Origin: Kitasatospora sp. NA04385
GTDB lineage: Bacteria; Actinomycetota; Actinomycetes; Streptomycetales; Streptomycetaceae
Direction: 5' to 3'
DNA length: 64,000 bases
NCBI RefSeq assembly: GCF_013364235.1
Contig: NZ_CP054919.1
Span: 206,134 to 270,133, forward strand
The notes under the pieces: model-generated
Database searches by the model: none
What the model was told of the DNA's origin: nothing
Seen by the model: only the letters and a program-made list of their open reading frames with translations
Program-made: the position numbers and the translations under genes
In this document: piece after piece, positions 29,014 to 37,500 of the stretch
How positions within the stretch are numbered: the first letter of the stretch is position 1
How the letters are laid out: every line of letters starts with the position of its first letter

Positions 29014-30726
29014 GTGGATTCCGTTCCTCCGCTCATCACCGCCCTGCGCGGCATCGCCGAAGGCCCGGCGCTGATCGGCGATGCCGGCCGGGCGGTCAGC
29101 GGCGCCGAACTGCTGAGCGGCGCGGCACCGACCGACCCGCTGTCGCAGGCCGTGGCCGCCCGGGTCTGGGCCGCCCGGGCGGCGACCCGCGAGGAGGATC
29201 CGGAGGAACGGCGCCTGCGGTACTGGGCCGGCGTCCTCGGCCCGCCGCCGATCCGGCACACCGTGCTGCTGCCGCCGACCGGCCTGGGCGTCGAACTGGC
29301 CCTGGCCACCCTGCTCGCCGGCGGCACGGTCGTCCACGGCGACCCGGCCCGGCCGCCGGCCGAGCTACTCGCCGACCTGTCCCGCTCGCGCTCCACCCAC
29401 CTGAGCCTTCCCTCGGAACTGCTCTGGCGGATCAGCGCGTTGGACGATCAGCACGCCCAGGAGCTGGACGCCCTGCGCCGGGTGCTGCACGTCGGCCCCG
29501 AGCCGCGCCAGGAGGACGTGTACGCCGCCGTCGAGGCGCTGGGCGCGGTCGTGGCGCACGTCCGCGCGCCCCGCGGCAACGCCGAGGCCTCGGACGACGA
29601 CCTGCGGCAGGTCGTCACCGCCGCCACCGACGCGGCCTGGAAGCGGCTCATCGGCGTCACCGCCGAGCAGGCCCGGGTGTTCACCGCCCGCCTGGACGCC
29701 GCCGTGCTCTCCTCGATGCTGCTCGCCCTGCGCCGCGACGGCGTCCTCGAGGAACCCGGCCGCGGCCACCCGCTCCCCGAGATCCTGCGCGCGGCCCGGG
29801 TCGCCCCCGCCCACCGCCGGCTGGTCGGACGCTGGCTGGCCGAGCTGACCCGGCACGGGCTGACGACCCGCCGGGGCGGGCTGTTCGCCGCGACGCGGCC
29901 GGTCCACCCGGCGGACGCCGCCCGCGCCTGGCAGTCGGCCGCCGACGCCTGGACCGGCCGGCTCGGCTCGGCCACCGTCATCGACCACCTGCGCACCGCC
30001 GCCGAACGGCTGCCCGCCCTGCTCACCGGCGAGCAGCAGGCCGCCGCGCTGCTGCTGCCCAAGGGCAGCACCCGGATCGTCGACGCCCGCGCGACCAGGA
30101 CCGCCGCGGGCCGCTACCGCGCCGCCGTCCTCGCCGCGGCCCTGCGGCGGATCGCCGCCGACCACCCCGGGCCCGGACCGCTGCGGGTGCTGGAACTGGC
30201 CGCCGGCGCCGCCACCGGGGAGATCACCCGCGCCCTCGCGGACCGGACCGCGCCCGCCGCCGACTACCTCTGCACCGACCCGTCCGACCTGCTGCTGGCC
30301 GCCGTCCGCACCCGGGTCGGCCGCCACCCGCACCTGCGGTACGCCCGGTTCGACCTGCACCACCCCGGGCCTGGGCCCGGGGCCGCCGACGGCCCGTTCG
30401 ACGTGGTGGTCGCCGACGGCGCGCTGGCCGCCGCCCCCGACCCGGACCTCGCCGCCCGGCGGCTGACCGCACTGCTCGCCCCCGGCGGATGGCTGCTGCT
30501 CAACGAACCCGTGCGCACCCGCCTGGAGTTCCTGGTCGGCGACGCGTTCCTGCCCCACCTGCACCCGCACGACCCCCGGACCGACCCCGACGCACCCCCG
30601 CCCGGCGCCCCGCGCTGGCACGCGGCCCTGACCCGGGCGGGGGTGCGCACCGTCCTGGCCGTCACCGGGGACGACCACCCCGTCACCCTGCTCGGCGACC
30701 AGCTCCTCGCCGCCCGCGCCGGGTGA
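29014..30726 (+). CDS. Zur-box-linked SAM methyltransferase with degenerate adenylation-like N-terminal region
   Basis: A 570-residue protein. Residues ~1-160 look like a decayed acyl-CoA synthetase/adenylation domain: PALIGDAGRAVSGAEL, then a block like LAGGTVV...STHLSLPSELLWRIS...LRRVLHVGP, without the TSGTTG ATP loop. A helical/winged region follows (about 190-320). Residues ~385-560 are a class I methyltransferase: LRVLELAAGAATGEI, YLCTDPSDLLL, FDVVVADGALAAA, LLAPGGWLLL. The methyltransferase part resembles MT domains in NRPS/PKS systems. GTG 29014 is chosen for the GGAG at 29002 and because an upstream ATG (28948) lies inside the Zur-like box. Substrate unknown; a zincophore role is only a guess. 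Confidence 0.75.
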   Translation: MDSVPPLITALRGIAEGPALIGDAGRAVSGAELLSGAAPTDPLSQAVAARVWAARAATREEDPEERRLRYWAGVLGPPPIRHTVLLPPTGLGVELALATLLAGGTVVHGDPARPPAELLADLSRSRSTHLSLPSELLWRISALDDQHAQELDALRRVLHVGPEPRQEDVYAAVEALGAVVAHVRAPRGNAEASDDDLRQVVTAATDAAWKRLIGVTAEQARVFTARLDAAVLSSMLLALRRDGVLEEPGRGHPLPEILRAARVAPAHRRLVGRWLAELTRHGLTTRRGGLFAATRPVHPADAARAWQSAADAWTGRLGSATVIDHLRTAAERLPALLTGEQQAAALLLPKGSTRIVDARATRTAAGRYRAAVLAAALRRIAADHPGPGPLRVLELAAGAATGEITRALADRTAPAADYLCTDPSDLLLAAVRTRVGRHPHLRYARFDLHHPGPGPGAADGPFDVVVADGALAAAPDPDLAARRLTALLAPGGWLLLNEPVRTRLEFLVGDAFLPHLHPHDPRTDPDAPPPGAPRWHAALTRAGVRTVLAVTGDDHPVTLLGDQLLAARAG

Positions 30727-30870
30727 CCGCCGCACGCTGCCGCGCGGGCTGACGGTCAGGAACTCGCCGACCCCGGTGGAGCGCGGGCGTCCCACCGGGA
30801 GCTCCTCCCCGCAGACCGGCTTCGTCGTCGACGGCACCGCGCTCGACGCCTCCTGACCCGAAGACGGCAA

Positions 30871-30896
30871 GGGGCCGCAGCGCGAAGCTGCGACCC
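30871..30896. terminator. Terminator between the convergent methyltransferase and ribosomal operons
   Basis: GGGGCCGCAGC and GCTGCGACCCC pair around a short GCGA-type loop, with one mismatched pair. It begins 18 bp beyond the L32 stop. Between 30727 and 30870 I see only a short coding-like tail (TGFVVDGTALDAS) that I cannot assign. Confidence 0.7.
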
Positions 30897-30913
30897 CCTG
30901 CTCCTTGCTCAGC

Positions 30914-31078
30914 TCACGGCGTCAGCAGGCCGCGTTCGTACGCCTTCGCCAGCCGGCGCGGGACGAGGTGCTCGCGCCCGTCCACGGTGACCGGAACCAG
31001 CTGCGGGGCCGCGGCCTTCCACTGGGCGCGGCGGTGGCGGGTGTTGCTACGGGACGTCTTCCGCTTGGGTACGGCCAT
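30914..31078 (-). CDS. rpmF: Ribosomal protein bL32, zinc-free (C-minus) paralogue
   Basis: A 54-residue protein starting [20 protein letters not shown], the conserved L32 N-terminus. The C-terminal half has no cysteine (RREHL-like [19 protein letters not shown]) in place of the usual two CxxC pairs. Such zinc-free paralogues replace the zinc form when zinc is short and are usually repressed by Zur. The second of two adjacent ATGs is chosen for its AGGAG spacing. It is the last gene of the Zur-type operon and begins 10 bp after the truncated S18 gene. Confidence 0.92.
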   Translation of the reverse strand: MAVPKRKTSRSNTRHRRAQWKAAAPQLVPVTVDGREHLVPRRLAKAYERGLLTP

Positions 31079-31087
31079 CATGAGCTC

Positions 31088-31186
31088 CTATCGAACGTCG
31101 GAGATGAACTTCCGCAGCAGGGTGGTGTTCTGGTAGTCGGTGCACTCGATGCCCGCCTCGCTCGGCGGGTCGGGGCGCTTGGCCAT
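31088..31186 (-). pseudogene. rpsR: Truncated ribosomal protein bS18 gene
   Basis: Thirty-two codons: MAKRPDPPSEAGIECTDYQN, then TTLLRKFISDVR and TAG. The segment TDYQNTTLLRKFISD is the core of S18, but the usual continuation (RGKIxARRVTG...), more than half the protein, is absent. The stop lies 10 bp before the L32 start, so a deletion between rpsR and rpmF is likely. It may still be translated, but it is too short to fold as S18. Confidence 0.75.
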
Positions 31187-31217
31187 GTCTGGCCCTTCGT
31201 TCCGTTCATTCGGGTGG

Positions 31218-32390
31218 TCAGGAGACGGGTTCGAGCAGGTCCGCGAAGGCGTCGGGGAGGGTCTTCCAGCCCGGCTCGCCCGCGAGCAGTTCGGCGTCGG
31301 TGAGCAGGCAGGAGTCGAGCAGTTCGGTGATCCCGTCGGCGTCCAGTCCTTCGGCGGTGAAGGCGAGTTGCTGGATGCGGTCGCCGTGCCGCGGGTGCCA
31401 GTCGAGGGCGGCGGCGGCCCGGCGCTCGGGCGGGTAGTGCTCCCACTCTTCGTCCGGCAGCACCGCCAGCCACGGCCCGCACTCCTCGACCGCCAGGTCG
31501 GCCCCGGCCGCGTCCCAGGCCAGCATCAGTTCGGGGCGGTTGGCCAGCCAGAACCGGCCGCGGCTGCGCTGCGCGGCCGGGACGAGCAGTTCCAGCGCGT
31601 CGTGCAGCCGCACCGGGTGCAACGGGCGGCGGCGCTCCCAGACCAGGGTGGCCACACCCGCGTCGTCGGCCTGCTGCGGCAGCAGGGCCAGGGCCGGGTT
31701 GACCCGGTCGCGGGCGGCGGGGACGTCGAAGCCGCCGAGTGCGGCCCGCAGCAGTTCGCCCGTCCCGAGCACCACCCGCCGGGCGGTGGGGTGCAGTTGG
31801 CGCAGCATCGCGATGCCGGTGTCGCCGCCGCGGGCGACGGCGAGGGTGGTGGCGTACTCGATCTGGTGGGCGAGCGCCCCGGCCCGGGTTCGGGTGTCGT
31901 CGGCAGAGGTGTGCTCGGCGTGCTCGGCGAGGTCGTCGGAGACCGAGAGTTCGCCGAGCAGCCGGTCGGGGTCGAGTGCCGTGACCACCCCGGCGAGTTC
32001 GATCAGTTCGGCCATCGGACGGCCGTCCACCTCCCCTTCGGCAATCACCTCGACCACCGGGTGCGGATCGCTGCCGCCCCACAGTTCGACGATCGCCAGG
32101 CCGTGCTCACCGGCTTCGGCGAGCCCGGCCAGTTCGGGCAGCAGGTCCTCGCGCACCGCGCAGCAGGGGCAGTCGTTGACCAGCGGCAGTTCGCCGGTGT
32201 CCACCATCCCTTCCGCGTCCCGCAGTTCGCGGTGCACCACGCCGCGGTCGGCGTCGCGCAGGTCGTGGTGCAGGACCACCGCGCCGATGCTCGCGTCGAG
32301 CAACTCCTTGACGGCGCGGCGGCGTTCGGCACGGTGCAGGCCGACGACCACCACGACGGGGAGCCGCAGGTGTGCGGGCACCGCGCTCAC
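31218..32390 (-). CDS. CobW/ZNG-type metal-chaperone-like protein
   Basis: A 390-residue protein of the CobW/COG0523 family found in Zur operons. The metal motif CxCC is present ([17 protein letters not shown]), followed by [12 protein letters not shown] and a CobW C-terminal domain ([20 protein letters not shown]). The N-terminal nucleotide loop is not canonical: [15 protein letters not shown] stands where GxxGxGKT is expected. It overlaps rpsN by 4 bp. The known role of the family in zinc starvation is to deliver zinc to client proteins; activity without a classical P-loop is uncertain. Confidence 0.88.
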   Translation of the reverse strand: MSAVPAHLRLPVVVVVGLHRAERRRAVKELLDASIGAVVLHHDLRDADRGVVHRELRDAEGMVDTGELPLVNDCPCCAVREDLLPELAGLAEAGEHGLAIVELWGGSDPHPVVEVIAEGEVDGRPMAELIELAGVVTALDPDRLLGELSVSDDLAEHAEHTSADDTRTRAGALAHQIEYATTLAVARGGDTGIAMLRQLHPTARRVVLGTGELLRAALGGFDVPAARDRVNPALALLPQQADDAGVATLVWERRRPLHPVRLHDALELLVPAAQRSRGRFWLANRPELMLAWDAAGADLAVEECGPWLAVLPDEEWEHYPPERRAAAALDWHPRHGDRIQQLAFTAEGLDADGITELLDSCLLTDAELLAGEPGWKTLPDAFADLLEPVS

Positions 32391-32692
32391 CAGCTCGACT
32401 TGCGCACGCCCGGCAGCTGTCCGGCGTGCGCCATGGTGCGCAGGTTGATCCGGGACAGGCCGAAGGCCCGCTGGTAGCCGCGCGGGCGGCCGTCCACGGA
32501 GTCGCGGTTGCGCAGGCGGGTGGCACTGGCATCCCGGGGCTGGCGGGCCAACTCGGCCTGGGCGGCGGCGCGTTCCTCCGGCGTGCTGGCGGGGTGCGCG
32601 ACGGTCCGCTTCAGTTCGGCCCGGCGCTCGGCGTAGCGGGCGACCAGGGCTCGGCGGCGCTCGTTCTTGGCGATCTTGCTGCGCTTGGCCAT
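32387..32692 (-). CDS. rpsN: Ribosomal protein uS14, zinc-free paralogue
   Basis: A 101-residue S14 protein: [20 protein letters not shown] at the start and [14 protein letters not shown] ... GVRKSSW at the end. It is the long form without the CxxC zinc ribbon of the short form, as in Zur-regulated operons. It shares one base with the end of rpmB. Confidence 0.95.
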   Translation of the reverse strand: MAKRSKIAKNERRRALVARYAERRAELKRTVAHPASTPEERAAAQAELARQPRDASATRLRNRDSVDGRPRGYQRAFGLSRINLRTMAHAGQLPGVRKSSW

Positions 32693-32928
32693 CAGACCTT
32701 CTCCCCGCGGGCGCGGATCCGGGCGACGGCGGCCTCGATCCCGATGGTGTCGACGGTCTTGATCCCCTTGGCGCTGAGCGTGAGGCGGACGTAGCGGCCC
32801 TCGCTGGGCAGCCAGTAGCGCTTGCGCTGGACGTTCGGGTCGAAGCGGCGCGGGGTGCGGCGGTGCGAGTGGGAGATCGCGTTGCCGAATCCCGGCCTGC
32901 GGCCGGTCAGTTGGCAGTGGGCGGACAT
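32692..32928 (-). CDS. rpmB: Ribosomal protein bL28, zinc-free paralogue
   Basis: A 78-residue L28: [20 protein letters not shown], then [16 protein letters not shown]. It has only one Cys and lacks the CxxC pairs of the zinc form. First gene of the operon L28-S14-CobW-S18'-L32; a Zur-like box lies 41 bp upstream. Confidence 0.95.
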   Translation of the reverse strand: MSAHCQLTGRRPGFGNAISHSHRRTPRRFDPNVQRKRYWLPSEGRYVRLTLSAKGIKTVDTIGIEAAVARIRARGEKV

Positions 32929-32968
32929 CGGTGCTCCGTTCCGGGCAGGTTGATGCGAGCACTCTACA

Positions 32969-32983
32969 TGAAAATGGATTTCA
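32969..32983. promoter_or_regulatory. Zur-like box 1 (ribosomal operon)
   Basis: TGAAAATGGATTTCA, an inverted repeat with TGAAA ends, 41 bp upstream of the rpmB start. Confidence 0.75.
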
Positions 32984-33036
32984 TTTTGCTACAGTCGCAC
33001 CCCACCCCGAGCACCGCCCCGTCGACGGTCAAAACT

Positions 33037-33051
33037 TGGCAACGGTTTTCA
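33037..33051. promoter_or_regulatory. Zur-like box 2 (shared spacer)
   Basis: TGGCAACGGTTTTCA, a weaker inverted repeat of the same type, midway between the ribosomal operon and the zinc importer. Confidence 0.5.
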
Positions 33052-33076
33052 TCTCGACGCTCATCGACCATGGTTT

Positions 33077-33091
33077 CGACATTCATTTTCA
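33077..33091. promoter_or_regulatory. Zur-like box 3 (zinc importer)
   Basis: CGACATTCATTTTCA, reverse TGAAAATGAATGTCG, 87 bp upstream of the znuA-type ATG. It fits repression of the importer by zinc-loaded Zur. Confidence 0.7.
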
Positions 33092-33178
33092 TCTAGCATG
33101 GCGCCTGCCCGGAGGGGCCGGGGCCGCCCGTGGCGGCCCCGACGAACAAGTCCCGCACCACCCAGTCCTGGAGGACTC

Positions 33179-34114
33179 ATGCCCACGCCCACGTCCCGTC
33201 GCCTGGCAGCCCTGATATCCGGTGCCTGCCTCGCCCTGCTGGCAGGCTGCGGCAGCTCGTCCGACTCCGGGACCGACAAGAACCCCTCGACCGGCCCCGG
33301 CGCTTCCACCGTCCCGGTGGTCGCCTCCACCAACGTCTACGGCGACATCGTCAAGCAGATCGGCGGCGACAAGGTCACCGTCACCTCGATCATGGACAGC
33401 CCCGACCAGGACCCGCACTCCTTCGAGGCCAGCACCCAGAACCAGCTGACCCTGTCCAAGGCGAAGGTGGTCATCGAGAACGGCGGCGGCTACGACGACT
33501 TCGTCGACCGCATGCTCAAGAGCAGCAACGCCTCCCCCGAGCTGATCAACGTCGTCGACCTCTCCGGCAAGACCGCCCCGGCGGGCGGGGAGCTCAACGA
33601 GCACGTCTGGTACGACTTCCCCACCATGGCCGCGCTCGCCGACCGGATCGCCGCCGTCCTCGGCAAGGCCGACCCGGCGAACGCCGCCGCCTTCACCGCG
33701 AACGCCGACGACTTCAAGACGAAGCTCCAGGGCCTGGCGGCCGAGGAAGCCGACGTCAAGAAGGCGCACGACGGCGCGGCCATCGGCATCACCGAGCCCG
33801 TGCCGCTGTACATGACCGAAGCCGCCGGCCTGGTCGACAAGACCCCCTCCGAGTTCAGCGAGGCGATCGAGGAGGGGGACGACGTCTCCCCGCAGGTCCT
33901 GCAGGAGACCCTGGCCCTGTACCGCGACAAGCAGGTCAAGGCGCTCGTCTACAACGCACAGACCAGCGGCCCCCAGACCGACAGGGTCAAGGACGCGGCC
34001 ACCGCGGCCGGCATCCCCGTCGTCCCCGTCACCGAGACCCTGCCCCGGGGCAAGGACTACCTGACCTGGATGACCGCCAACGTCGACGCGCTCGCCGGCG
34101 CGCTGGGCAAGTGA
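33179..34114 (+). CDS. znuA: Zinc ABC transporter substrate-binding lipoprotein
   Basis: A 311-residue cluster A-I metal-binding protein with lipobox LLAGCG. Metal-site motifs are visible: His in DQDPHSFEAST and His in ELNEHVWYD; EPVPLYMTEAAGL and NAQTSGPQTD are the later conserved segments. It lacks a long His-rich loop. ATG 33179 has GGAGG 4 bp upstream. It leads the importer operon; the Zur-like boxes upstream make zinc the likely metal rather than manganese. Confidence 0.9.
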   Translation: MPTPTSRRLAALISGACLALLAGCGSSSDSGTDKNPSTGPGASTVPVVASTNVYGDIVKQIGGDKVTVTSIMDSPDQDPHSFEASTQNQLTLSKAKVVIENGGGYDDFVDRMLKSSNASPELINVVDLSGKTAPAGGELNEHVWYDFPTMAALADRIAAVLGKADPANAAAFTANADDFKTKLQGLAAEEADVKKAHDGAAIGITEPVPLYMTEAAGLVDKTPSEFSEAIEEGDDVSPQVLQETLALYRDKQVKALVYNAQTSGPQTDRVKDAATAAGIPVVPVTETLPRGKDYLTWMTANVDALAGALGK

Positions 34115-35007
34115 GGCGACCGGCCACGGCCCCCGCACCGCGGGCGCCCCGGGGCCGGCCCGGCCCCGGGGCGGAGCCGGCCGCCTCCGGCACCGTCCCC
34201 GTGATCAGCCTGCGCGGCGCCGCGCTGTCCTACGGCGAACGCACGGTGTGGCACGGCCTCGACCTCGACGTGCGGCCGGGCGAGTTCCTGGCCGTGCTCG
34301 GCCCCAACGGGTCCGGCAAGAGCAGCCTGGTGCGAGCCCTGCTGGGCCGACAGCCGCTGTCCGCCGGAAGCGTGACCGTGCTCGGCCGCGCCCCGCGCGA
34401 GGCCGGCCGACGGATCGGCTACGTCCCCCAGCAGGCGGCGCTCTCGGCGCAGGCCCCGCTGCGCGCCCGCGACCTGGTGCGCTTCGGCATCGACGGCCAC
34501 CGCTTCGGGCCGCGGCTGCGCACCGCCGGGATCAGGCGCCGGGTCGACGAGATCCTGGAGTCCGTCGGGGCCTCGGCCTACGCCGACGCCCCGGTGGGCC
34601 TGCTGTCCGGCGGCGAGCGCCAGCGCGTGCGCATCGGGCAGGCCCTGGCCACCGACCCGAGCGTCCTGCTCTGCGACGAGCCGCTGGTCTCCCTCGACCT
34701 GCACCACCAGCGGGCCGTCACCGAACTGATCGACGCCCGGCGCCGCTCGCACGACACGGCGGTGGTCTTCGTCACCCACGAGATCAACCCCGTCCTCGAC
34801 CTCGTCGACCGCGTGCTCTACCTGGCACCGGGCGGCCACCGGGTCGGCACACCGGACGAGGTGCTCACCTCCGCGTCGCTGTCCCGGCTCTACGGCACCC
34901 GGGTCGACGTGGTCCGCGTGCACGGCCGGGTCGTGGTCCTCGGCGTCCCCGACGAACCCGGCACCCCGGCGCACCACGCCGACGAGCCTGGAGGAACCCG
35001 CCCATGA
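34111..35007 (+). CDS. znuC: Zinc ABC transporter ATPase
   Basis: A 298-residue ABC ATPase: Walker A GPNGSGKSS, Q-loop GYVPQQ, signature LLSGGERQRV, Walker B VLLCDEPLVSLD and switch His in FVTHEINPV. The GTG at 34111 overlaps the znuA stop (GTGA) and adds an Ala/Pro-rich leader of about 30 residues; GTG 34201 directly before VISLRGAAL is an alternative start. Confidence 0.93.
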   Translation: MRRPATAPAPRAPRGRPGPGAEPAASGTVPVISLRGAALSYGERTVWHGLDLDVRPGEFLAVLGPNGSGKSSLVRALLGRQPLSAGSVTVLGRAPREAGRRIGYVPQQAALSAQAPLRARDLVRFGIDGHRFGPRLRTAGIRRRVDEILESVGASAYADAPVGLLSGGERQRVRIGQALATDPSVLLCDEPLVSLDLHHQRAVTELIDARRRSHDTAVVFVTHEINPVLDLVDRVLYLAPGGHRVGTPDEVLTSASLSRLYGTRVDVVRVHGRVVVLGVPDEPGTPAHHADEPGGTRP

Positions 35008-35885
35008 ACCTCGCCGACGGGATCTGGCACCAGATCTTCGCCTACGACAACTACGGCGAACTGCTCGCCCTGGTCCGCAACTCCCTGATCGCCGGTGCCG
35101 CGCTCGGTCTGATCGGCGGTCTGGCCGGGGTCTTCGTCATCATGCGCGACCTGCCCTTCGCCGTGCACGGCATCAGCGAACTCTCCTTCGCCGGCGCCTC
35201 GGGGGCGCTGCTGCTGGGCGTGAACGTCGTGGCGGGCTCGATCGCCGGCTCGATCGTCGCGGCCGGCGCGATCGGCGTCCTCGGCGCGCGGGCCCGGGAC
35301 CGCAACTCCGCGATCGGCATCCTCATGCCGTTCGGCCTGGGGCTCGGCGTGCTGTTCCTCGCGCTCTACCACGGCCGCGCGGCCAACAAGTTCGGCCTGC
35401 TCACCGGCCAGATCGTCGCGGTGGACACCCCGCAGACGGCCTGGCTGCTCGGCACCTCGGCCGTCGTCCTCGCCGCACTGGCGGTGATGTGGCGCCCGCT
35501 GACCTTCGCCAGCGCCGACCCGGACGTCGCCCAGGCCCGGGGCGTCCCGGTGCGCACCCTCTCCTTCGCCTTCATGATCGTGCTCGGTCTCGCGGTCGCC
35601 CTGTCGGTCCAGGTCGTCGGCGCGCTCCTGGTCCTCACCCTCGTCGTCACGCCCGCCGCGGCCGCCTCCCGCATCACCGCGTCACCCGTCCTGATGCCCC
35701 TGCTCAGCGTCGTCTTCGCCATCGTCTCGATCGAGGGCGGCATCCTGCTGGCCCTGGGCAGCTCCGTTCCCATCAGCCCCTACGTCACGACCGTCTCGTT
35801 CGCGATCTACGTGGTCTGCCGCCTCGTCGGCACCCGCCGGAGCCGACGGTGGGAGAGCAGGCGGAGGACCCCGCGAACGGCCTGA
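35004..35885 (+). CDS. znuB: Zinc ABC transporter permease (ABC-3 family)
   Basis: A 293-residue membrane protein with eight to nine hydrophobic segments and ABC-3 features: RDLPFAVHGISELSFAG and QVVGALLVLTLVVTPAAAA. It overlaps the ATPase gene (ATGA). The C-terminus is Arg-rich and cytoplasmic. The 164 bp to the convergent phosphatase gene hold no feature I can support. Confidence 0.93.
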   Translation: MNLADGIWHQIFAYDNYGELLALVRNSLIAGAALGLIGGLAGVFVIMRDLPFAVHGISELSFAGASGALLLGVNVVAGSIAGSIVAAGAIGVLGARARDRNSAIGILMPFGLGLGVLFLALYHGRAANKFGLLTGQIVAVDTPQTAWLLGTSAVVLAALAVMWRPLTFASADPDVAQARGVPVRTLSFAFMIVLGLAVALSVQVVGALLVLTLVVTPAAAASRITASPVLMPLLSVVFAIVSIEGGILLALGSSVPISPYVTTVSFAIYVVCRLVGTRRSRRWESRRRTPRTA

Positions 35886-36049
35886 ACCGCACCGGGCGCA
35901 GGCCGGGGGCCACGGCCCCGGCGAAGTCCGCTTCGAGCCCCTCGCGCCCGTGCTGATGTCGGCGCTGCCGTGCAGGGCCAGGACGTGGGCGTCGGGGAGC
36001 GGGGCGTGAAGCATCGGCGGGTCGTGCCACTCCGGTCCGCCGGCGGCGT

Positions 36050-37387
36050 TCAGCGGGCCGGGCCGTCGGAGGCGGCGCGCAGGGCGAGCAGGGCGGTGTC
36101 GTCGCTGGGCCGGCCGCCGTGCTGGGCCTCCAGGACGGCGTCGAGGTGGGCGACGGTGGCGACGGCGTCCAGGCCCCGGGTGTCGACCAGGGCCCGGGCG
36201 AGGTCGGCCTCCTCAAAGCGTGCCACCGCCTCGCGCGGGGCGGTGCCGGTGCGGGGGCGGGCCTCGATCGCGCCGTCGGTGTAGAGGAGCAGCAGGTCGC
36301 CGGGGGCGAGGGTGAAGGGAACGTCGGTGAGGTGGACGTGGGGCTCCGGCAGGACGCCCAGCACGGTGCCCGGCTCGCCGAGCTGCTCCACGGCTCCGTC
36401 GGTGCGGCGGATCAGCGCGGGCGGGTGGCCGCCGAGGGCGAGAGTGCCGACGACGCCCTGATCGGTGAGGTGGAAGGCGGCGTAGGCGCAGGTCAGGAAC
36501 CGGTCGGCGCCCTGGGCGACCATCGCGTCGTGCAGGCGCTTGAGCAGGACGGCCGGGCTGCGGGTGTCGGTGGCGTCCGCGCGCAGGGTGTGGCGGGCCA
36601 TCGAGCTGAGCTGGGCGGCCTGCACGCCCTTGCCGCACACGTCGCCCATCACCGCGCCCCAGTTGTCCCCGTGGGTGGGGAAGAGGTCGTAGAAGTCACC
36701 GCCGACCTCGATGTCGGCGCGGTCGCGTCGGGAGGCGGGCAGGTAGGACGCGGCGGCCTCCAGGCCGGGGACGGTGCGCAGCGCGTCGGGCAGCAGCCCG
36801 GCCTGGAGGGTGCGGGCGAGGTCGGCGGAGCGCCGGTGGGCGTGCCGGGCGGTGGTGAGGGCCTGGCGGAGGTTGATCTCGGCGGACACCGAGCGGGCCA
36901 GGGTGGCCAGGGTGGCGATGTCGGCGTCCGACCAGGGGCGGGGGTCGTCGTCGATGACGCACAGCGTGCCCAGCACGTGCCCGTCCGCGTCGAGGAGGGG
37001 CTGGCCGGCCCAGGCGCCGATGTGCATCGGGTGGGTGGCGGGGTGGTGGGCGGTGCGCGGGTCGCGGGCGGCGTCGTCCACGACGAAGGCGTCGGCGGTG
37101 CCGACCACGAAGGGGCAGTAGCTCGCGCTCAGCGGGCCCTGCCGGTCGGCGAGGTCGGGCAGGTCCACTCCGATGCTGGACTTCCAGAACGAGCGGTCGG
37201 CGTCGACCAGGGTCACGAACGCACGGCCCGCGCCGGTGATCCGGGCGGCCAGCGAGGCGAGGTCGTCGAAGACCTCCTCCGGGCCGGTGTCCATCAGCCC
37301 CGTCGCCGCCACCGCCCGCAGCCGGTCCGGATCGGACAGTGCCGCGGGCAGGCCGTCCACCCGCACCCCGCCCGGATGCTCCACCAC
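36050..37387 (-). CDS. GAF-domain PP2C (SpoIIE-type) Ser/Thr phosphatase
   Basis: A 445-residue protein. A GAF sensor spans residues ~15-165 (FWKSSIGVDLP, SYCPFVVGT, GHVLGTLCVIDDDPRPW). A linker with RTLQAGLLPDAL leads into the PP2C-type phosphatase domain (~210-440) with metal Asp residues in VGGDFYDLF and MGDVCGKG, and LLLYTDGAIEAR and SDDTALLAL. Such proteins dephosphorylate anti-sigma-factor antagonists in actinobacteria. GTG 37387 is chosen for its upstream GAGGA; an overlapping GTG at 37384 is equally possible. Confidence 0.9.
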   Translation of the reverse strand: MVEHPGGVRVDGLPAALSDPDRLRAVAATGLMDTGPEEVFDDLASLAARITGAGRAFVTLVDADRSFWKSSIGVDLPDLADRQGPLSASYCPFVVGTADAFVVDDAARDPRTAHHPATHPMHIGAWAGQPLLDADGHVLGTLCVIDDDPRPWSDADIATLATLARSVSAEINLRQALTTARHAHRRSADLARTLQAGLLPDALRTVPGLEAAASYLPASRRDRADIEVGGDFYDLFPTHGDNWGAVMGDVCGKGVQAAQLSSMARHTLRADATDTRSPAVLLKRLHDAMVAQGADRFLTCAYAAFHLTDQGVVGTLALGGHPPALIRRTDGAVEQLGEPGTVLGVLPEPHVHLTDVPFTLAPGDLLLLYTDGAIEARPRTGTAPREAVARFEEADLARALVDTRGLDAVATVAHLDAVLEAQHGGRPSDDTALLALRAASDGPAR

Positions 37388-37500
37388 CAGCCGTCCTCTT
37401 CCCTGCTCCGTGCCGCCCGTGCCGTCCCGTCCCCTCCAGTGTGCCCGCACGGCCCTGCCGGGCGGGTCGCCGGGTCCGGTCTCGTGGCCCAGCGGCCGGG

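Noticed and set aside
30727..30870. Possible short dehydrogenase or L31-like tail
   Set aside because: TGFVVDGTALDAS is too short to assign and no start or domain was seen.
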